From assembly GCF_004379255.2 (NCBI RefSeq), contig NC_056049.1, positions 23,792,063 to 23,856,062 of the forward strand: a DNA stretch of 64,000 bases, read 5' to 3'. Every line of letters begins with the position of its first letter. The stretch's first letter is position 1. The notes below the pieces were generated by a model. The model saw only the letters and a list, made by a program, of their open reading frames with translations, did no database searches and was not told the origin of the DNA. This document shows positions 12,379-23,807 of this stretch, piece by piece. The position numbers and the translations under genes were made by a program. This DNA comes from Salvia splendens (lineage: Eukaryota; Streptophyta; Magnoliopsida; Lamiales; Lamiaceae).

Positions 12379-12585
12379 TACTCTCGTTTTCCATAAAAAA
12401 TAATTTCATTTGTGTGAACGATATAAGTTTTAATGATAAATTAGAGAGGGAGAAAAAGTGGATTAAGTTAGATAGAGAAAAAAAGTAGGCAAGAGAGAAA
12501 CTTTTTATTTTTAGAAATGAGACTATTTTTTATGGATATCTTAAAATGACAAAATGAGACTAGTTTTCATGGACGGAGGGAGTAT
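12379..12585. mobile_element. Stowaway-like MITE
   Basis: The left end tactctcgttttccataaa and the right end catggacggagggagta are inverted relatives. The interior is A-rich and non-coding and carries the gagactatttttt motif seen in other copies in this window. Confidence 0.55.
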
Positions 12586-12589
12586 CGGC

Positions 12590-15500
12590 TGGAGCCTTTT
12601 ATTTATATATAAAAAAATTAATAAATCATTTTAAAGATTGTGATAAAATTATAACTAAATCGAGCGAATATAATAATTAATCCTACATTTATAGTGATAT
12701 ACATGAAATTACTAGGTGATTAATAAACTAATACTAGCTTTAATAGTACCTTAGTTAGTGCTCACGGTGTTGAATTGCATATTCAAACATCAATTAATTA
12801 AGTTATTGAATGCTACTGCTGCTCAAGGTCCAAACAAATTTCCTTTTCCGACAGATAAATTATAAATTAATTAATTAATTTATAATGCGTATAAAGTAAC
12901 GTATTAAATGATTCGACGATACAAATTTAGTTGGTAAACATTTTTTCTTCAATCAAATAGTGTCTACACTGATCTTGAAGATTGCTCGTCTTTGGCTCTT
13001 TTATTATATTTTTTAGTCTAGAGATGTTATTACTTGTCTGCAAATAGGAGTTTCCCGAAATGAATTTTAAAAAATGTTAAGAAAAGTTAGTGAAATATGA
13101 GTCACACTCATATATAATTTTAAATGAAATGTGAGTGGAATGAGCTAGTGACTATGAAATCTATATACTCCCCATTTATACTTAAGTGAATTGAGACTCC
13201 TATTCACGGACAGATCGAAACGGGAAAATGAAACTCCTATTCGTAGAAAGAGGAAGTATTTTATTGTGTAGATGATAATGTTTTGTTGATTCTCAAGATA
13301 TTTATTAGACGACAGTAATATTTTGTTGTAATTTTTGCACGTGGCTTGTCAAAATTTTTGATATGAAATATTTTCAATTATTGAAAAAAAGCACATTGAA
13401 TGAGTGAGTGTGAATTTTAAATAAAAAAGAAATATAATCAAAGTATTCATTTTTACCTTATGTACATAACTCTTGTTTTCACTGGGAATATCAATGTAAA
13501 TTAATAGACTCACTTAAATATAGTGAAAATGAAAGGTGGTATAGAATATCTAAAATAAACTCCATAATTAGGCCATTCTAAAGGGACTTCTGTTGTGATG
13601 TTGAAAACTCAAGTAAGTTGATGGCTTAATGCAATGATGAGAAATGTTGTCTGGAGTGCTATACTGTCAACATTTCCAATTTTGAAGATTTATTGTTTTA
13701 AAAACCAATTTTATGTGTAATTTCTAGATTTAATAATTATTGATAAAGCTCATACAAATGGAAGTATAGATTATGAAGTGCAATTCTACGACCAATAATT
13801 AGGGGTTAGAGTCACTAATATCACGAATTAAATGAAAAATCATTATTAACCATTTAAAAGATATAAAATGACAACGATCATGTATTTTTGGAAATGATTT
13901 TAATTTAGATTTTTTATTCCACCAAAGAACTCCTGAACAATTTCTAGGGCCCAATTAGAAATATTAGCTGGTGGGCCTCAAACTACATGTGAAGAGTTTA
14001 TGTATTGTGGCCTACATTATATTAATTTACATAAATACAATTACTGTGTTTTCATAAATAATTTTACCAAATGTAATTCGCATTAAATTCAAAATTCCAG
14101 TTGTTTTTCTTTGCTGTCTAAATTCATATTCTTCTAAATTTATTATTTTATGCATTTGTACAGACGTGGGAGCACTAGTAGTCTAGCAGATATTGCAATC
14201 AGTGTGGGCACATAGTTATGACACATTTATCTTCGTAGTTTGAAGTATTATTTTTATTTAAAAAACCACTGTATTTTAAACTTGGGATATTGCTGAAATT
14301 ATATATAGTATATTTATAAGTATTTTAGGGAAGTCTCTTCCAATATTATTGCATTCAGATAATATCCCGCTATTAATTCACGATTTTGATAATACTATAA
14401 TATAGTAACAAATTAACTATAATGAACATTTATTGACAAAAAATTAAAATCAAAATGTTATACATAAAGCTAATATTCAGTTGTTAGCTTAAAGTTGAAT
14501 AATATGGCAAAAATTATTGTATCCTCTAATCATGTATGTGAAGATGGTTGAAAAATCATATGTATACGTCCACGCCATTGAATTAAATAATGATGTATAT
14601 TTATAATAAACTTTGATTGAAAGTTGAAACATTATCTATATATTACATGCAGCATTTATTTGCCAAAGGATAGTTGAGAAAAAATTCTAAGTTTCACAGT
14701 TTTTTAAAGTTACGACAAATTAGACGATATTCCATTATTTTTTAATATAATTTGTCCTTTTTAACAAAATATTTTTAAGATTCCATTACTTGAGTTTTCA
14801 AAGACATTTATCACACAATTGCTTTTGACATATTTATTTTCTTACTTCTTCTCATTTTTAAATCAATAATTCAAATCCTCAAAAAGAAATCAATAATTCG
14901 TACTTACACGGTTTAATAGAGAGTGTTTGTTTCTCGATCCATTGAAAATGATGAGCAATAAAATAACAACACAGAAATAATTCAGAATTAAAATAAAGAT
15001 TACAAATAATAAAATTGACATATAAATATAAAAATAAATCCAAAATCATTTCAGAATAAAATACTACTTCCTCCGTCCTATAATAAGATTCTTATTTTGT
15101 CATTTTTGTCAGTCCCACAATAAGAATCGTATTTCACTTTTTATCGTAGATGGTAAGTAGACTTCACATTCCACCAAATTATTCCACTTACATTTTATTA
15201 TAATAAAACTAATATATACTATAAGTGAGACTCACACTCTACTAACTTATTCAATCTATGTTTCTTTACCTTCTTAAATCTCGTGCCCAAATCAAATTGG
15301 ACTTTTATTATGAGAAAAAGAACTAACATATAAATAAATGAAAATAGCAGCAGAGTCAATTGTAAATTTGTAAATTTGTAAATTTGTAATAGTAGCTTGA
15401 AGTACATTTGAGCTAATTTACTTAGTATTGTTATCAGCATTCCGTATAGGGCTATATTAACTGCACATTTATTAATTATTATCATAATACTATTAGCTAT

Positions 15501-15840
15501 ACACGGTTGATTGAAACATTAGAAATAGAGACTAATATTTTTTTTAATTTATGAAATTTGTATATACATGTTAGGACTTTAATATAATTACATAGGGACA
15601 CTTATATCCTACACTAGTTATGTAAGAAAATATATGTAAAATTTATAGATCAAATGCATTATCTCATGACACCTTAATTGTTTGAAACGAGTGTTTTTTG
15701 TTTGATCGCTAAAAGATAGATCCTTTATAGCTAGAAAAAAATGACGTTAATAATTTGAAATGAGTTTTTTTCGTTTGATCGCTAAAAGTTCTAAAGAGCT
15801 ACTAAATGGACGGATCTTATCTCGTCTATGAATGATAAAT
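12590..15840. other. AT-rich intergenic DNA, no gene recognised
   Basis: Only MITE-like scraps were seen here, for example around 13170-13260 and 15065-15260 (ttcctccgtcctataataag). No reading frame resembles a known protein and no RNA gene was recognised. Confidence 0.6.
15360..15390. repeat. Microsatellite-like repeat, octamer tgtaaatt
   Basis: The octamer tgtaaatt is repeated about four times without interruption. Confidence 0.85.
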
Positions 15841-15846
15841 CATAGA

Positions 15847-16645
15847 TGTAGGGATCAGACAATTCCGGATTCACTATTTACCGAGACCTCTTTGGTCTTG
15901 TTACAAGATGGCTCAGTCAAACCATCAACCAAGCGACTGATATGTACAAGGGATCTAGCTATTACAGTCAATATACACAATAGCTATTACAGACTAAGTC
16001 CTTGAGCTTAATCACTCCAAGACAAGCTTCAATAACCCTGCACACTCAACAGATCTTGTTAGTATCACAAGATAATAGATCCAAACGGATCTGATGCAAA
16101 CAATTAAGAAATACAGTAAGGAACACAAGTGACCAACAAACAACAGCTCAGACACCCGCCAATAAGGGAGATCTATTCTCAAGAACATAGATCCAAGGGA
16201 GCACCGAAGGTTTTCAACCGTGAACAACCTCACGAACCAGAAACCAACCTCTTTTCTCTCCCACACACCAGATCTATCCTTCCAACCGAAGGAATCTCAC
16301 AGAAACTCTCACACAAAGAAACCCTAGTTCTCAGACTTCAGGAAACCGAACTGGTTACCTCCCCACTCCTCACCACAGATCAAACACCACTAAATCATGA
16401 AAGATCTTAGAGAAGAACACTGAAAATCATCACAAGGATGAAGGAATCACACAGAGGAGCTGAATCGCCAGAGAGAGTAGAGAGAGAGTGAGTGTGTTGA
16501 ATAATGAAACGGCGCAGAGAGAGATAGAGAGATAAGGGTTCACACACATCGGGCTAGGGCAAGCACAGGCCCAAAACTCACCTGGGCCCAAGTACATAAA
16601 CCCAACTGATGTCCACCAACAGATAAAAGCCCATCATAACCAACA
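15847..16645 (-). repeat. Copia 3' LTR
   Basis: This 799-bp repeat is identical to 21676-22475 apart from one missing G near 16609. An 84-codon open frame inside it occurs in both LTRs and is not considered a gene. Confidence 0.96.
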
Positions 16646-16664
16646 TGCTCCACCTTGGACATCA
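16646..16664 (-). other. Copia polypurine tract
   Basis: On the minus strand ccaaggtggagca lies directly before the 3' LTR. It resembles the usual copia plus-strand priming site of the ccaagtgggaga type. Confidence 0.75.
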
Positions 16665-17013
16665 TTCAAGGAAACCAATCTCACTATTGGCTAAGGCTTA
16701 AGTTCATCACAGCCTACAAGGTAGTTCCCACAGCACCAAGAACAAAGTTCACAAGCTGTATGGACACTACCAGGTCTGCCTAATAGGCTCCAGAGGGGCT
16801 GACATCCATTAGCCTATAGGACTTAATGCCTACAATCACTAGTCACCCTTACCACAGTAGACTAAGTGATTGAGGTCTTTTTACCCCGGGACATGCACTT
16901 ATCCAAAATCAAAATGCAAAAACTTAATGCAGAAAATTAGTTTTTCAAGAGGTAAGCATTTAGTACCCATGTCAGCTGGGTTCTTGTCTGTATGCACTTT
17001 AGAAAGCAAAACT

Positions 17014-20000
17014 TCACCTTTTTTCTACAATGTCTCTAATGTAATGAAACCTTACATCAATATGCTTAGTTCTATCATGGAAAACAGGATTTTTACACAA
17101 CTGAATAGCAGATTGGGAGTCAGAGAATACCACAGGAGGAGTTTTCACAAAATTAAGTTCAGAAAGCACTCCCTTTAACCACACAGCTTCCTTCATGGCT
17201 TCAGTGATTGCTATATATTCAGACTCAGTAGTAGACAGGGCTACTATATGCTGCAGTTGTGATTTCCAACTGATACAAGATCTACACACAGTAAAAACAT
17301 AGGAAGTGGTGGACTTCCTCTTATCCCTGTCATTAGCATAGTTAGAGTCAACATATCCAGCAAGTTTAACACCTTCTTCACACTTAGAGTAGCACAGACC
17401 ATACTTGGCAGTATGTTTAAGGTATCTCAATAACCATTTCAAAGCTTCCCAATGCATAGGACCAGGATTAGACATATATCTACTTAAGCAAGACACAACA
17501 TAAGCTATATCAGGTCTAGTGCTAACCATCAAATACATCACAGATCCAATAGCATTAGCATAAGGAACCTTCTTCATGGAATTGATATCAAGTTCAGATT
17601 GGGGGCAGAGGTCTTTACTTAACACAAAATGACCAGCAAGAGGAACTGAAACAGATTTGGCTTCATGCATGTTAAATTTTTTCATAATTTTGTACACATA
17701 GGGTTCCTGATGCAAAATAAGAGTATAAGCCTTTCTATCTCTGAAAATATTAATTCCCAGAATTTTCTGAGCATCCCCTAAGTCTTTCATGTCAAAATTC
17801 TTGCTCAAAGCAGCTTGCACATTACTAATTGTTTTCAAACAAGGACCCATGATCAGCATGTCATCCACATACAATAACAGAAACACAGGAACAGTACCAA
17901 GATTCTTCACATACAAGCATGCATCAAAAGTACTTCTTACAAAGCCTAAACTATGCATACAAGTATTAAACTTAATGTTCCACTGCCTAGGAGACTGTTT
18001 TAGACCATATAGGGCCTTTTTCAGCAAACACACATGATTAGGGAACTTTGGATCAACAAAACCTTCAGGCTGTCTCATGTAAATAGGTTTATCAAGGTCA
18101 CCATGTAAAAAAGCAGTTTTAACATCCATCTGTTTTAATTCCCAATCAAAATGAGCACACAAAGCAAGCATTAACCTCACAGTAGTAAACTTAACAACAG
18201 GAGCAAAGATTTCAGTGTAATCTACCCCCTCTTGTTGAGTAAAGCCTTTAGCCACCAATCTGGCCTTATACCTCAGCCCCTCCACCTCATTCTTTAGCTT
18301 ATACAACCATCTACAATCAACAACAGAGGCACCAAGAGGCAGAGGTACAAGGATCCAGGTCATGTTAATTTTCAGAGAATTCATTTCCTCAATCATTGCA
18401 TGATGCCACTTATCCCAAAACTTAGACTTTGTAGCCTGCTTATAAGTTTGAGGCTCATCCCCATCAGATTCATGTACATTGAAAGCCAAGTTTATTAGAG
18501 CAATCAATCCTACATACCTAACAGGTTTATTCACATTCACCCTTCTGGATCTATCCCTAGCAAGCACATAGTCATTCAAGTTTGGTGCATCAATGACATT
18601 CTGAACTCCATTTGGACTGTACAACAAGTTCTGAGCAGGTACAGCAGGATTCCCCCTATTAGGACTAACATGCATATCATCTTGAGGTAAAGCCACATTA
18701 TTAACATCATTATCAGGTAAATATCCCTCAAGGAGTGTATCACTAGGAGTAGGAACTGGTAGAGAGTTCCAAAAAGGTGGCTCCACCTCACTTGAAGCAT
18801 CCACTGGATGCTCCACAACAGTGGGTATATCTGTGGACTCCACCTCACTAGGAGGGTCACTGTCCACTTTCTCTAGAGATGAGCTATCAGTCATTGTCAG
18901 GCATGGGAATTCATATTCATTAAAGATTACATCCCTGCTGATTATGACTTTAAATCCAGGCTCATCTCTAAGCCAGATCCTATATCCTTTAACACCCTCA
19001 GGATAACCCAAGAAAACACCTTTCCTAGACCTGGGTTCAAGCTTATCAGTTTTAGTATGCACAAAACCAGAGCAGCCAAACACCCTTAGGTGAGAAAGAT
19101 TTAAGGATTTTCCAGTAAAAACACATTCAGGGCACTGCCCCAACAAAGGAACAGAGGGAGATCTATTTATTAGATAAGTAGCAGTCAACAAAGCTTCACC
19201 CCAAAACCTTTTTGACAAACCAGATCTTGAAAGCATGCATCTAACTTTATCAAGTAAAGTCCTATTCATCCTCTCAGCAACTCCATTTTGTTGAGGGGAA
19301 TAAGGGACAGTTTTGTGTCTTTTAATACCATGCACAACACATAAGTCATCCATTTGTTGATTGCAAAATTCAAGGCCATTATCAGTTCTAATTCCTTTAA
19401 TTTTCTTTCCAGTTTGGTTTTCAATCAAGGTTTTCCAAGTAGTAAATTTTCCAAAAACATCAGACTTATGTCTCATTAGAAAACACCACACTTTCCTTGA
19501 AAAATCATCAATCACAGAGAGGAAATAGACTGAACCAGAGTGAGAAGACACAGGAGCAGGCCCCCAAACATCCATATGCAGGTATTCAAGCACATTTTTA
19601 CTCACCTTAGTAGGGACAGGTGTAAGAAAAGACACCCTATGTTGTTTACCAAGCACACATGTGTCACAAAAAGGTAATTCACCACAGATATCAGAATCAG
19701 ATAGAATGTCATGTTTTTTCAGAATATTCATACCTTTCTCACTCATATGTCCTAACCTATTATGCCAAAGCAAAGTTTTGTCAGATTTTACAACATTAGC
19801 AGATGCTTTATCACAAGTAAGAGGCACAGCATTGCAAACATACAGACCACACCTTTTTTGAGCTTTGAATAAACACATAGAGCCTTTACAGATTTTCATA
19901 CATCCATCCCCCCACTTCCCACTCAGTCCAGAACTTTCAAGAGCATTACATGACATCAAGTTATAACACAGATTAGGGACATATCTAACACCCTTCAAAT

Positions 20001-21090
20001 TTAGCACATAGCCATTACTAAACTTTAAGCACACTGTGCCAATGCCAAGAATTTCACATTTCTTGTCATCAGCCATTGACACATAGGTATTTAAAACAGG
20101 CTTCATGTCAGAAAACACTTCCTTGAAGTGACTTACATGAAAAGTACATCCAGAGTCACATAACCAGTCATTTGAAGTGTAAGGACACATGGGGGAAGCA
20201 TTGATATTCAACAAATCATGCACCATAAACACAGATTCATTGTCAGTTTCATACTTAACCATACTAGCAATGTTTTCAATCTGAGAATTGTTATTATTAT
20301 GGTGAGAAGGCTTGTTCTTCTTAGGCTTGGTACATTCCTTTTTATAATGTCCAGTTTCTCCACAATTATAACATTTTCTGAAGGATTTAGGGTCCCTACT
20401 ACTGGATCTGGACCTAAATTTCTTCCTTGAGTTGGATCTATTATTAGAACCACCATTTGATTCAGATCCCCCCCTTAAATTTGATCTACCCCTAACATTA
20501 AACACTTTATTGGCAGTAGATTTGTCAGAACCCCTTTCCCTTAGATCAAGTTCTTTAGATTTAAGGGAACTTATTATTAAATCAAGAGGAGCAGAATCTC
20601 TGCCATATTTAATGGCAACCTTTACATCACTATAGGAATCAGGTATGACATTCATTAAAGCAATACTTGTATATTCATCAATTGTTTTATCACCTGATCT
20701 CTTAATATCTTGCACAAGTTTCTGAAATCTATCCACATTATCATCTATATCCTTAGACAAATCAAGTTTGAACTTAAACAGCTTTTCAAGCAAATACATT
20801 CTTGAAGACATAGAAGTCTCTGTAAACAGAGTATCAAGAAGTTTCCACATTTCAGAGGCAGATTCAACATGATCAACTTTTCTAATCACAGAGTCAGATA
20901 AATTGAGAATAATAGTGGCTCTAGCCAACTCATTCATTTCATCTTGTTTTTCAGGAGAAACATCATCAGGCAAAGTACCATCAACAGCTTTGAAAACCTT
21001 TTGTTGAATCAAAATGCACTTCAATTTTTGTTTCCAAATCATAAAATCATTTTTCCCATTAAAGGGAACCAATCCAATAGGCTGAGACAT
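17014..21090 (-). CDS. Copia gag-pol polyprotein, cut short near its C-terminus by a frameshift
   Basis: The start at 21090 (MSQPIGLVPF) is chosen over a more upstream in-frame start because it begins the conserved gag fold; the upstream codons look like leader. The product has about 1358 residues. Order: gag, zinc knuckle CX2CX4HX4C at about 240-253, aspartic protease with DSG near 312, pre-integrase LLWHNRLGHM near 450, integrase core with DVWGP and SPQQNGVAER, reverse transcriptase with the YVDD active site, and RNase H with STTESEYIA and DSQSAIQL. It makes the virus-like particle and copies and integrates the element. The frame stops at 17014 just after the RNase H motif. A run of six A on the coding strand at this point suggests one extra base; the neighbouring frame continues with roughly 40 residues of typical copia C-terminal tail. 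No other stop or shift was seen. Confidence 0.93.
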   Translation of the reverse strand: MSQPIGLVPFNGKNDFMIWKQKLKCILIQQKVFKAVDGTLPDDVSPEKQDEMNELARATIILNLSDSVIRKVDHVESASEMWKLLDTLFTETSMSSRMYLLEKLFKFKLDLSKDIDDNVDRFQKLVQDIKRSGDKTIDEYTSIALMNVIPDSYSDVKVAIKYGRDSAPLDLIISSLKSKELDLRERGSDKSTANKVFNVRGRSNLRGGSESNGGSNNRSNSRKKFRSRSSSRDPKSFRKCYNCGETGHYKKECTKPKKNKPSHHNNNNSQIENIASMVKYETDNESVFMVHDLLNINASPMCPYTSNDWLCDSGCTFHVSHFKEVFSDMKPVLNTYVSMADDKKCEILGIGTVCLKFSNGYVLNLKGVRYVPNLCYNLMSCNALESSGLSGKWGDGCMKICKGSMCLFKAQKRCGLYVCNAVPLTCDKASANVVKSDKTLLWHNRLGHMSEKGMNILKKHDILSDSDICGELPFCDTCVLGKQHRVSFLTPVPTKVSKNVLEYLHMDVWGPAPVSSHSGSVYFLSVIDDFSRKVWCFLMRHKSDVFGKFTTWKTLIENQTGKKIKGIRTDNGLEFCNQQMDDLCVVHGIKRHKTVPYSPQQNGVAERMNRTLLDKVRCMLSRSGLSKRFWGEALLTATYLINRSPSVPLLGQCPECVFTGKSLNLSHLRVFGCSGFVHTKTDKLEPRSRKGVFLGYPEGVKGYRIWLRDEPGFKVIISRDVIFNEYEFPCLTMTDSSSLEKVDSDPPSEVESTDIPTVVEHPVDASSEVEPPFWNSLPVPTPSDTLLEGYLPDNDVNNVALPQDDMHVSPNRGNPAVPAQNLLYSPNGVQNVIDAPNLNDYVLARDRSRRVNVNKPVRYVGLIALINLAFNVHESDGDEPQTYKQATKSKFWDKWHHAMIEEMNSLKINMTWILVPLPLGASVVDCRWLYKLKNEVEGLRYKARLVAKGFTQQEGVDYTEIFAPVVKFTTVRLMLALCAHFDWELKQMDVKTAFLHGDLDKPIYMRQPEGFVDPKFPNHVCLLKKALYGLKQSPRQWNIKFNTCMHSLGFVRSTFDACLYVKNLGTVPVFLLLYVDDMLIMGPCLKTISNVQAALSKNFDMKDLGDAQKILGINIFRDRKAYTLILHQEPYVYKIMKKFNMHEAKSVSVPLAGHFVLSKDLCPQSELDINSMKKVPYANAIGSVMYLMVSTRPDIAYVVSCLSRYMSNPGPMHWEALKWLLRYLKHTAKYGLCYSKCEEGVKLAGYVDSNYANDRDKRKSTTSYVFTVCRSCISWKSQLQHIVALSTTESEYIAITEAMKEAVWLKGVLSELNFVKTPPVVFSDSQSAIQLCKNPVFHDRTKHIDVRFHYIRDIVEKR

Positions 21091-21661
21091 TTTAGACACA
21101 AATTCAGCTAAAACACAGTGAGCAAGGTAAGAACACACAACTTTGCACACAATAAAGGAAAAAGACATGCACACAAGGTCAGATTCACAGATTTTCACAG
21201 AAATCACCCAAGAGCACAGAGACCAGTACACAGCAAGCATAAACAGCTAACTCCACATAGAGTTTTCCCAAGAACACACAGGTCAAGCCCAAATCCCTGA
21301 CTGTCACGAGCAACACTGGCTAAGGCTATCCCAGATCGCAAGCACTCACTCTTGGAGGGCGCAGGGGGTCACTTAGGCAGTATATATGCTTGGTGGCCAG
21401 GTAATAAGGGATCAGAGAAGCAGCAAGAACAGCAAACAACCACGGAAGCAAAGAAAACACAAAGAAAACCTCACAGAGAAGCCTATAACCTTGCCAAGGT
21501 CAACTACCAGCAGCAAAAGCCCAAACCTAAGTGGCTCTAAACAGAAAACCAAAAGACAGAGAGAGTTCAAGCCAATTTACCAGAGCAAACCCCCACTCGA
21601 GGGAGGGTTCAACTTGCCCACCTCCTTAATGCGACTCGGCGTGCCGGAATCGTCCCCCCGT

Positions 21662-21674
21662 GGCTCTGATACCA
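21662..21674 (-). other. Copia primer-binding site (tRNA-Met type)
   Basis: On the minus strand GTGGTATCAGAGCCA follows the 5' LTR after one base. It is the complement of the initiator methionine tRNA 3' end. Confidence 0.9.
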
Positions 21675-21675
21675 C

Positions 21676-22475
21676 TGTAGGGATCAGACAATTCCGGATT
21701 CACTATTTACCGAGACCTCTTTGGTCTTGTTACAAGATGGCTCAGTCAAACCATCAACCAAGCGACTGATATGTACAAGGGATCTAGCTATTACAGTCAA
21801 TATACACAATAGCTATTACAGACTAAGTCCTTGAGCTTAATCACTCCAAGACAAGCTTCAATAACCCTGCACACTCAACAGATCTTGTTAGTATCACAAG
21901 ATAATAGATCCAAACGGATCTGATGCAAACAATTAAGAAATACAGTAAGGAACACAAGTGACCAACAAACAACAGCTCAGACACCCGCCAATAAGGGAGA
22001 TCTATTCTCAAGAACATAGATCCAAGGGAGCACCGAAGGTTTTCAACCGTGAACAACCTCACGAACCAGAAACCAACCTCTTTTCTCTCCCACACACCAG
22101 ATCTATCCTTCCAACCGAAGGAATCTCACAGAAACTCTCACACAAAGAAACCCTAGTTCTCAGACTTCAGGAAACCGAACTGGTTACCTCCCCACTCCTC
22201 ACCACAGATCAAACACCACTAAATCATGAAAGATCTTAGAGAAGAACACTGAAAATCATCACAAGGATGAAGGAATCACACAGAGGAGCTGAATCGCCAG
22301 AGAGAGTAGAGAGAGAGTGAGTGTGTTGAATAATGAAACGGCGCAGAGAGAGATAGAGAGATAAGGGTTCACACACATCGGGCTAGGGCAAGCACAGGCC
22401 CAAAACTCACCTGGGCCCAAGTACATAAAGCCCAACTGATGTCCACCAACAGATAAAAGCCCATCATAACCAACA
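21676..22475 (-). repeat. Copia 5' LTR
   Basis: This 800-bp repeat contains the promoter and start of the element's RNA in minus orientation. It is bounded outside by the ATAGA target duplicate. Confidence 0.96.
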
Positions 22476-22698
22476 ATAGATCGTGCCTATGCTGCATTCG
22501 AGAATGATGTTGCTGATCATCTCTAACCCGTTCGATGTTTTTCCTTGTGTAGTTTGCGTTCACCGCACCATTTGATGAGTAGTTGGAAGTCGGCTGATTC
22601 AAATGCTCCCAGTATGATGTGATCGAAAAAGATATATTACATACTGGGCATGGTAAATTAACTGAATTAAAATGATCAAGGTGAAAACAAGAATATTA

Positions 22699-23157
22699 TA
22701 GGGGTGAGCAAAAAAACCGAAAACCGAATATTTTTGAAATTCGGTGCGGTTTTTTCGGTTCGGTTCGGTTCGGGCGGAAAAAAACCGAAAAATCGAATTA
22801 TATTTTAAATATAATATTATATATATTAATTCTATTAATTTAGTATATTATGTTACATATATAATATATATTCTTTTAATATATTTTTATATAATACGTA
22901 TTATATATTCTATTAATTTTATATTATATATATTTATATTCTATTAGTATATATAAAATAAAATAAAATATATATATTAATATATATATATATTTTTTGT
23001 TTTTTTTTTTAAATTTTGGTTTTTTCGGTTTGATTCGGTTTTTTAAGTTCGGTTTTTGGTTTTCGGTTTTCGGTTCGGTTTCAATTTTAGCCTAAATTCG
23101 GTTTTTCGGATTCGGTTTGGGCGAAAAACCGAACCGAAACCCGAATGCACACCCCTA
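22699..23157. mobile_element. hAT-type MITE with 8-bp target duplication
   Basis: Terminal inverted repeats TAGGGGTGAGCA and TAGGGGTGTGCA (right end read in reverse) enclose 459 bp. The same eight bases, GAATATTA, flank it at 22691-22698 and 23158-23165, which is the hAT signature. Both subterminal regions are made of ttcggttcgg-like repeats in opposite orientation and the core is nearly pure A/T. There is no coding capacity. Confidence 0.9.
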
Positions 23158-23807
23158 GAATATTAATAGATACATTTTTTCTTTTATTAAGAAAATCTCC
23201 CTTTCCTAAAAGGAAAGTATCGGCCAACAATTGTTGTCAACACAATAATTTTAGTGATAATCTCTCCTCTTCTTACTTCATGGATTATGGTATGAATTTA
23301 TCCAGAAAGATTATTGAATATATAATCAATCATTAAAGAGTGAGCTATGCACTAAATAGAACTAACTGTAACAGAAGTTGTGAGAAAGAAGCATCAAATG
23401 AGCCCAATAAGGCCACCCACAACGCGTCAGGGATGGGACGGCGGCGTGACGCGTTGCCGCGCCCCGTCTCGTCCCCAGCCCGTCACCCGTCCAGTTCCGC
23501 CGTGACGAAACGCGAGACGGCTCGCCAAGCGCCGAGGCGACGTGGCGCGCTCCCAGGCTATGCGTGACACCCACTCGCCATCCCGCGAGTGGGCATCGTC
23601 ACGCTGACGCGACAATTCATTTTTTAAATTCGAATTAAATAAATAAAAATAAAAATAAAAAATGTGAAACGGTAACATTACCGTTAATAGCCGTTTTTAC
23701 TCTATAAATACTCCTAATTCATCCTCATTTCACACACAACTACACATCTATTCTTCCCAAATCATCTCCATTTCCTCTCCAATTTTCATCTAACATCTCA
23801 TCACAAA

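Larger units (their letters stand above)
15847..22475 (-). mobile_element. Young Ty1/copia retrotransposon with near-identical LTRs
   Basis: Direct repeats of 799 and 800 bp (15847-16645 and 21676-22475) flank a minus-strand gag-pol frame. Both repeats run TG...CA in either orientation, and the unit is bounded by the same five bases, ATAGA, at 15842-15846 and 22476-22480. Next to the right-hand (5') LTR is a tRNA-Met primer-binding site, and next to the left-hand (3') LTR is a purine-rich tract. In comparing the LTRs by eye I found a single one-base indel and no clear substitution, which implies very recent insertion. The order protease, integrase, reverse transcriptase, RNase H places it in Ty1/copia. 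Confidence 0.96.

Noticed and set aside
16012..16410. Open frames of 84 and 93 residues, present again at 21841-22239
   Set aside because: They are the same DNA in the two copia LTRs and have no protein-like features.
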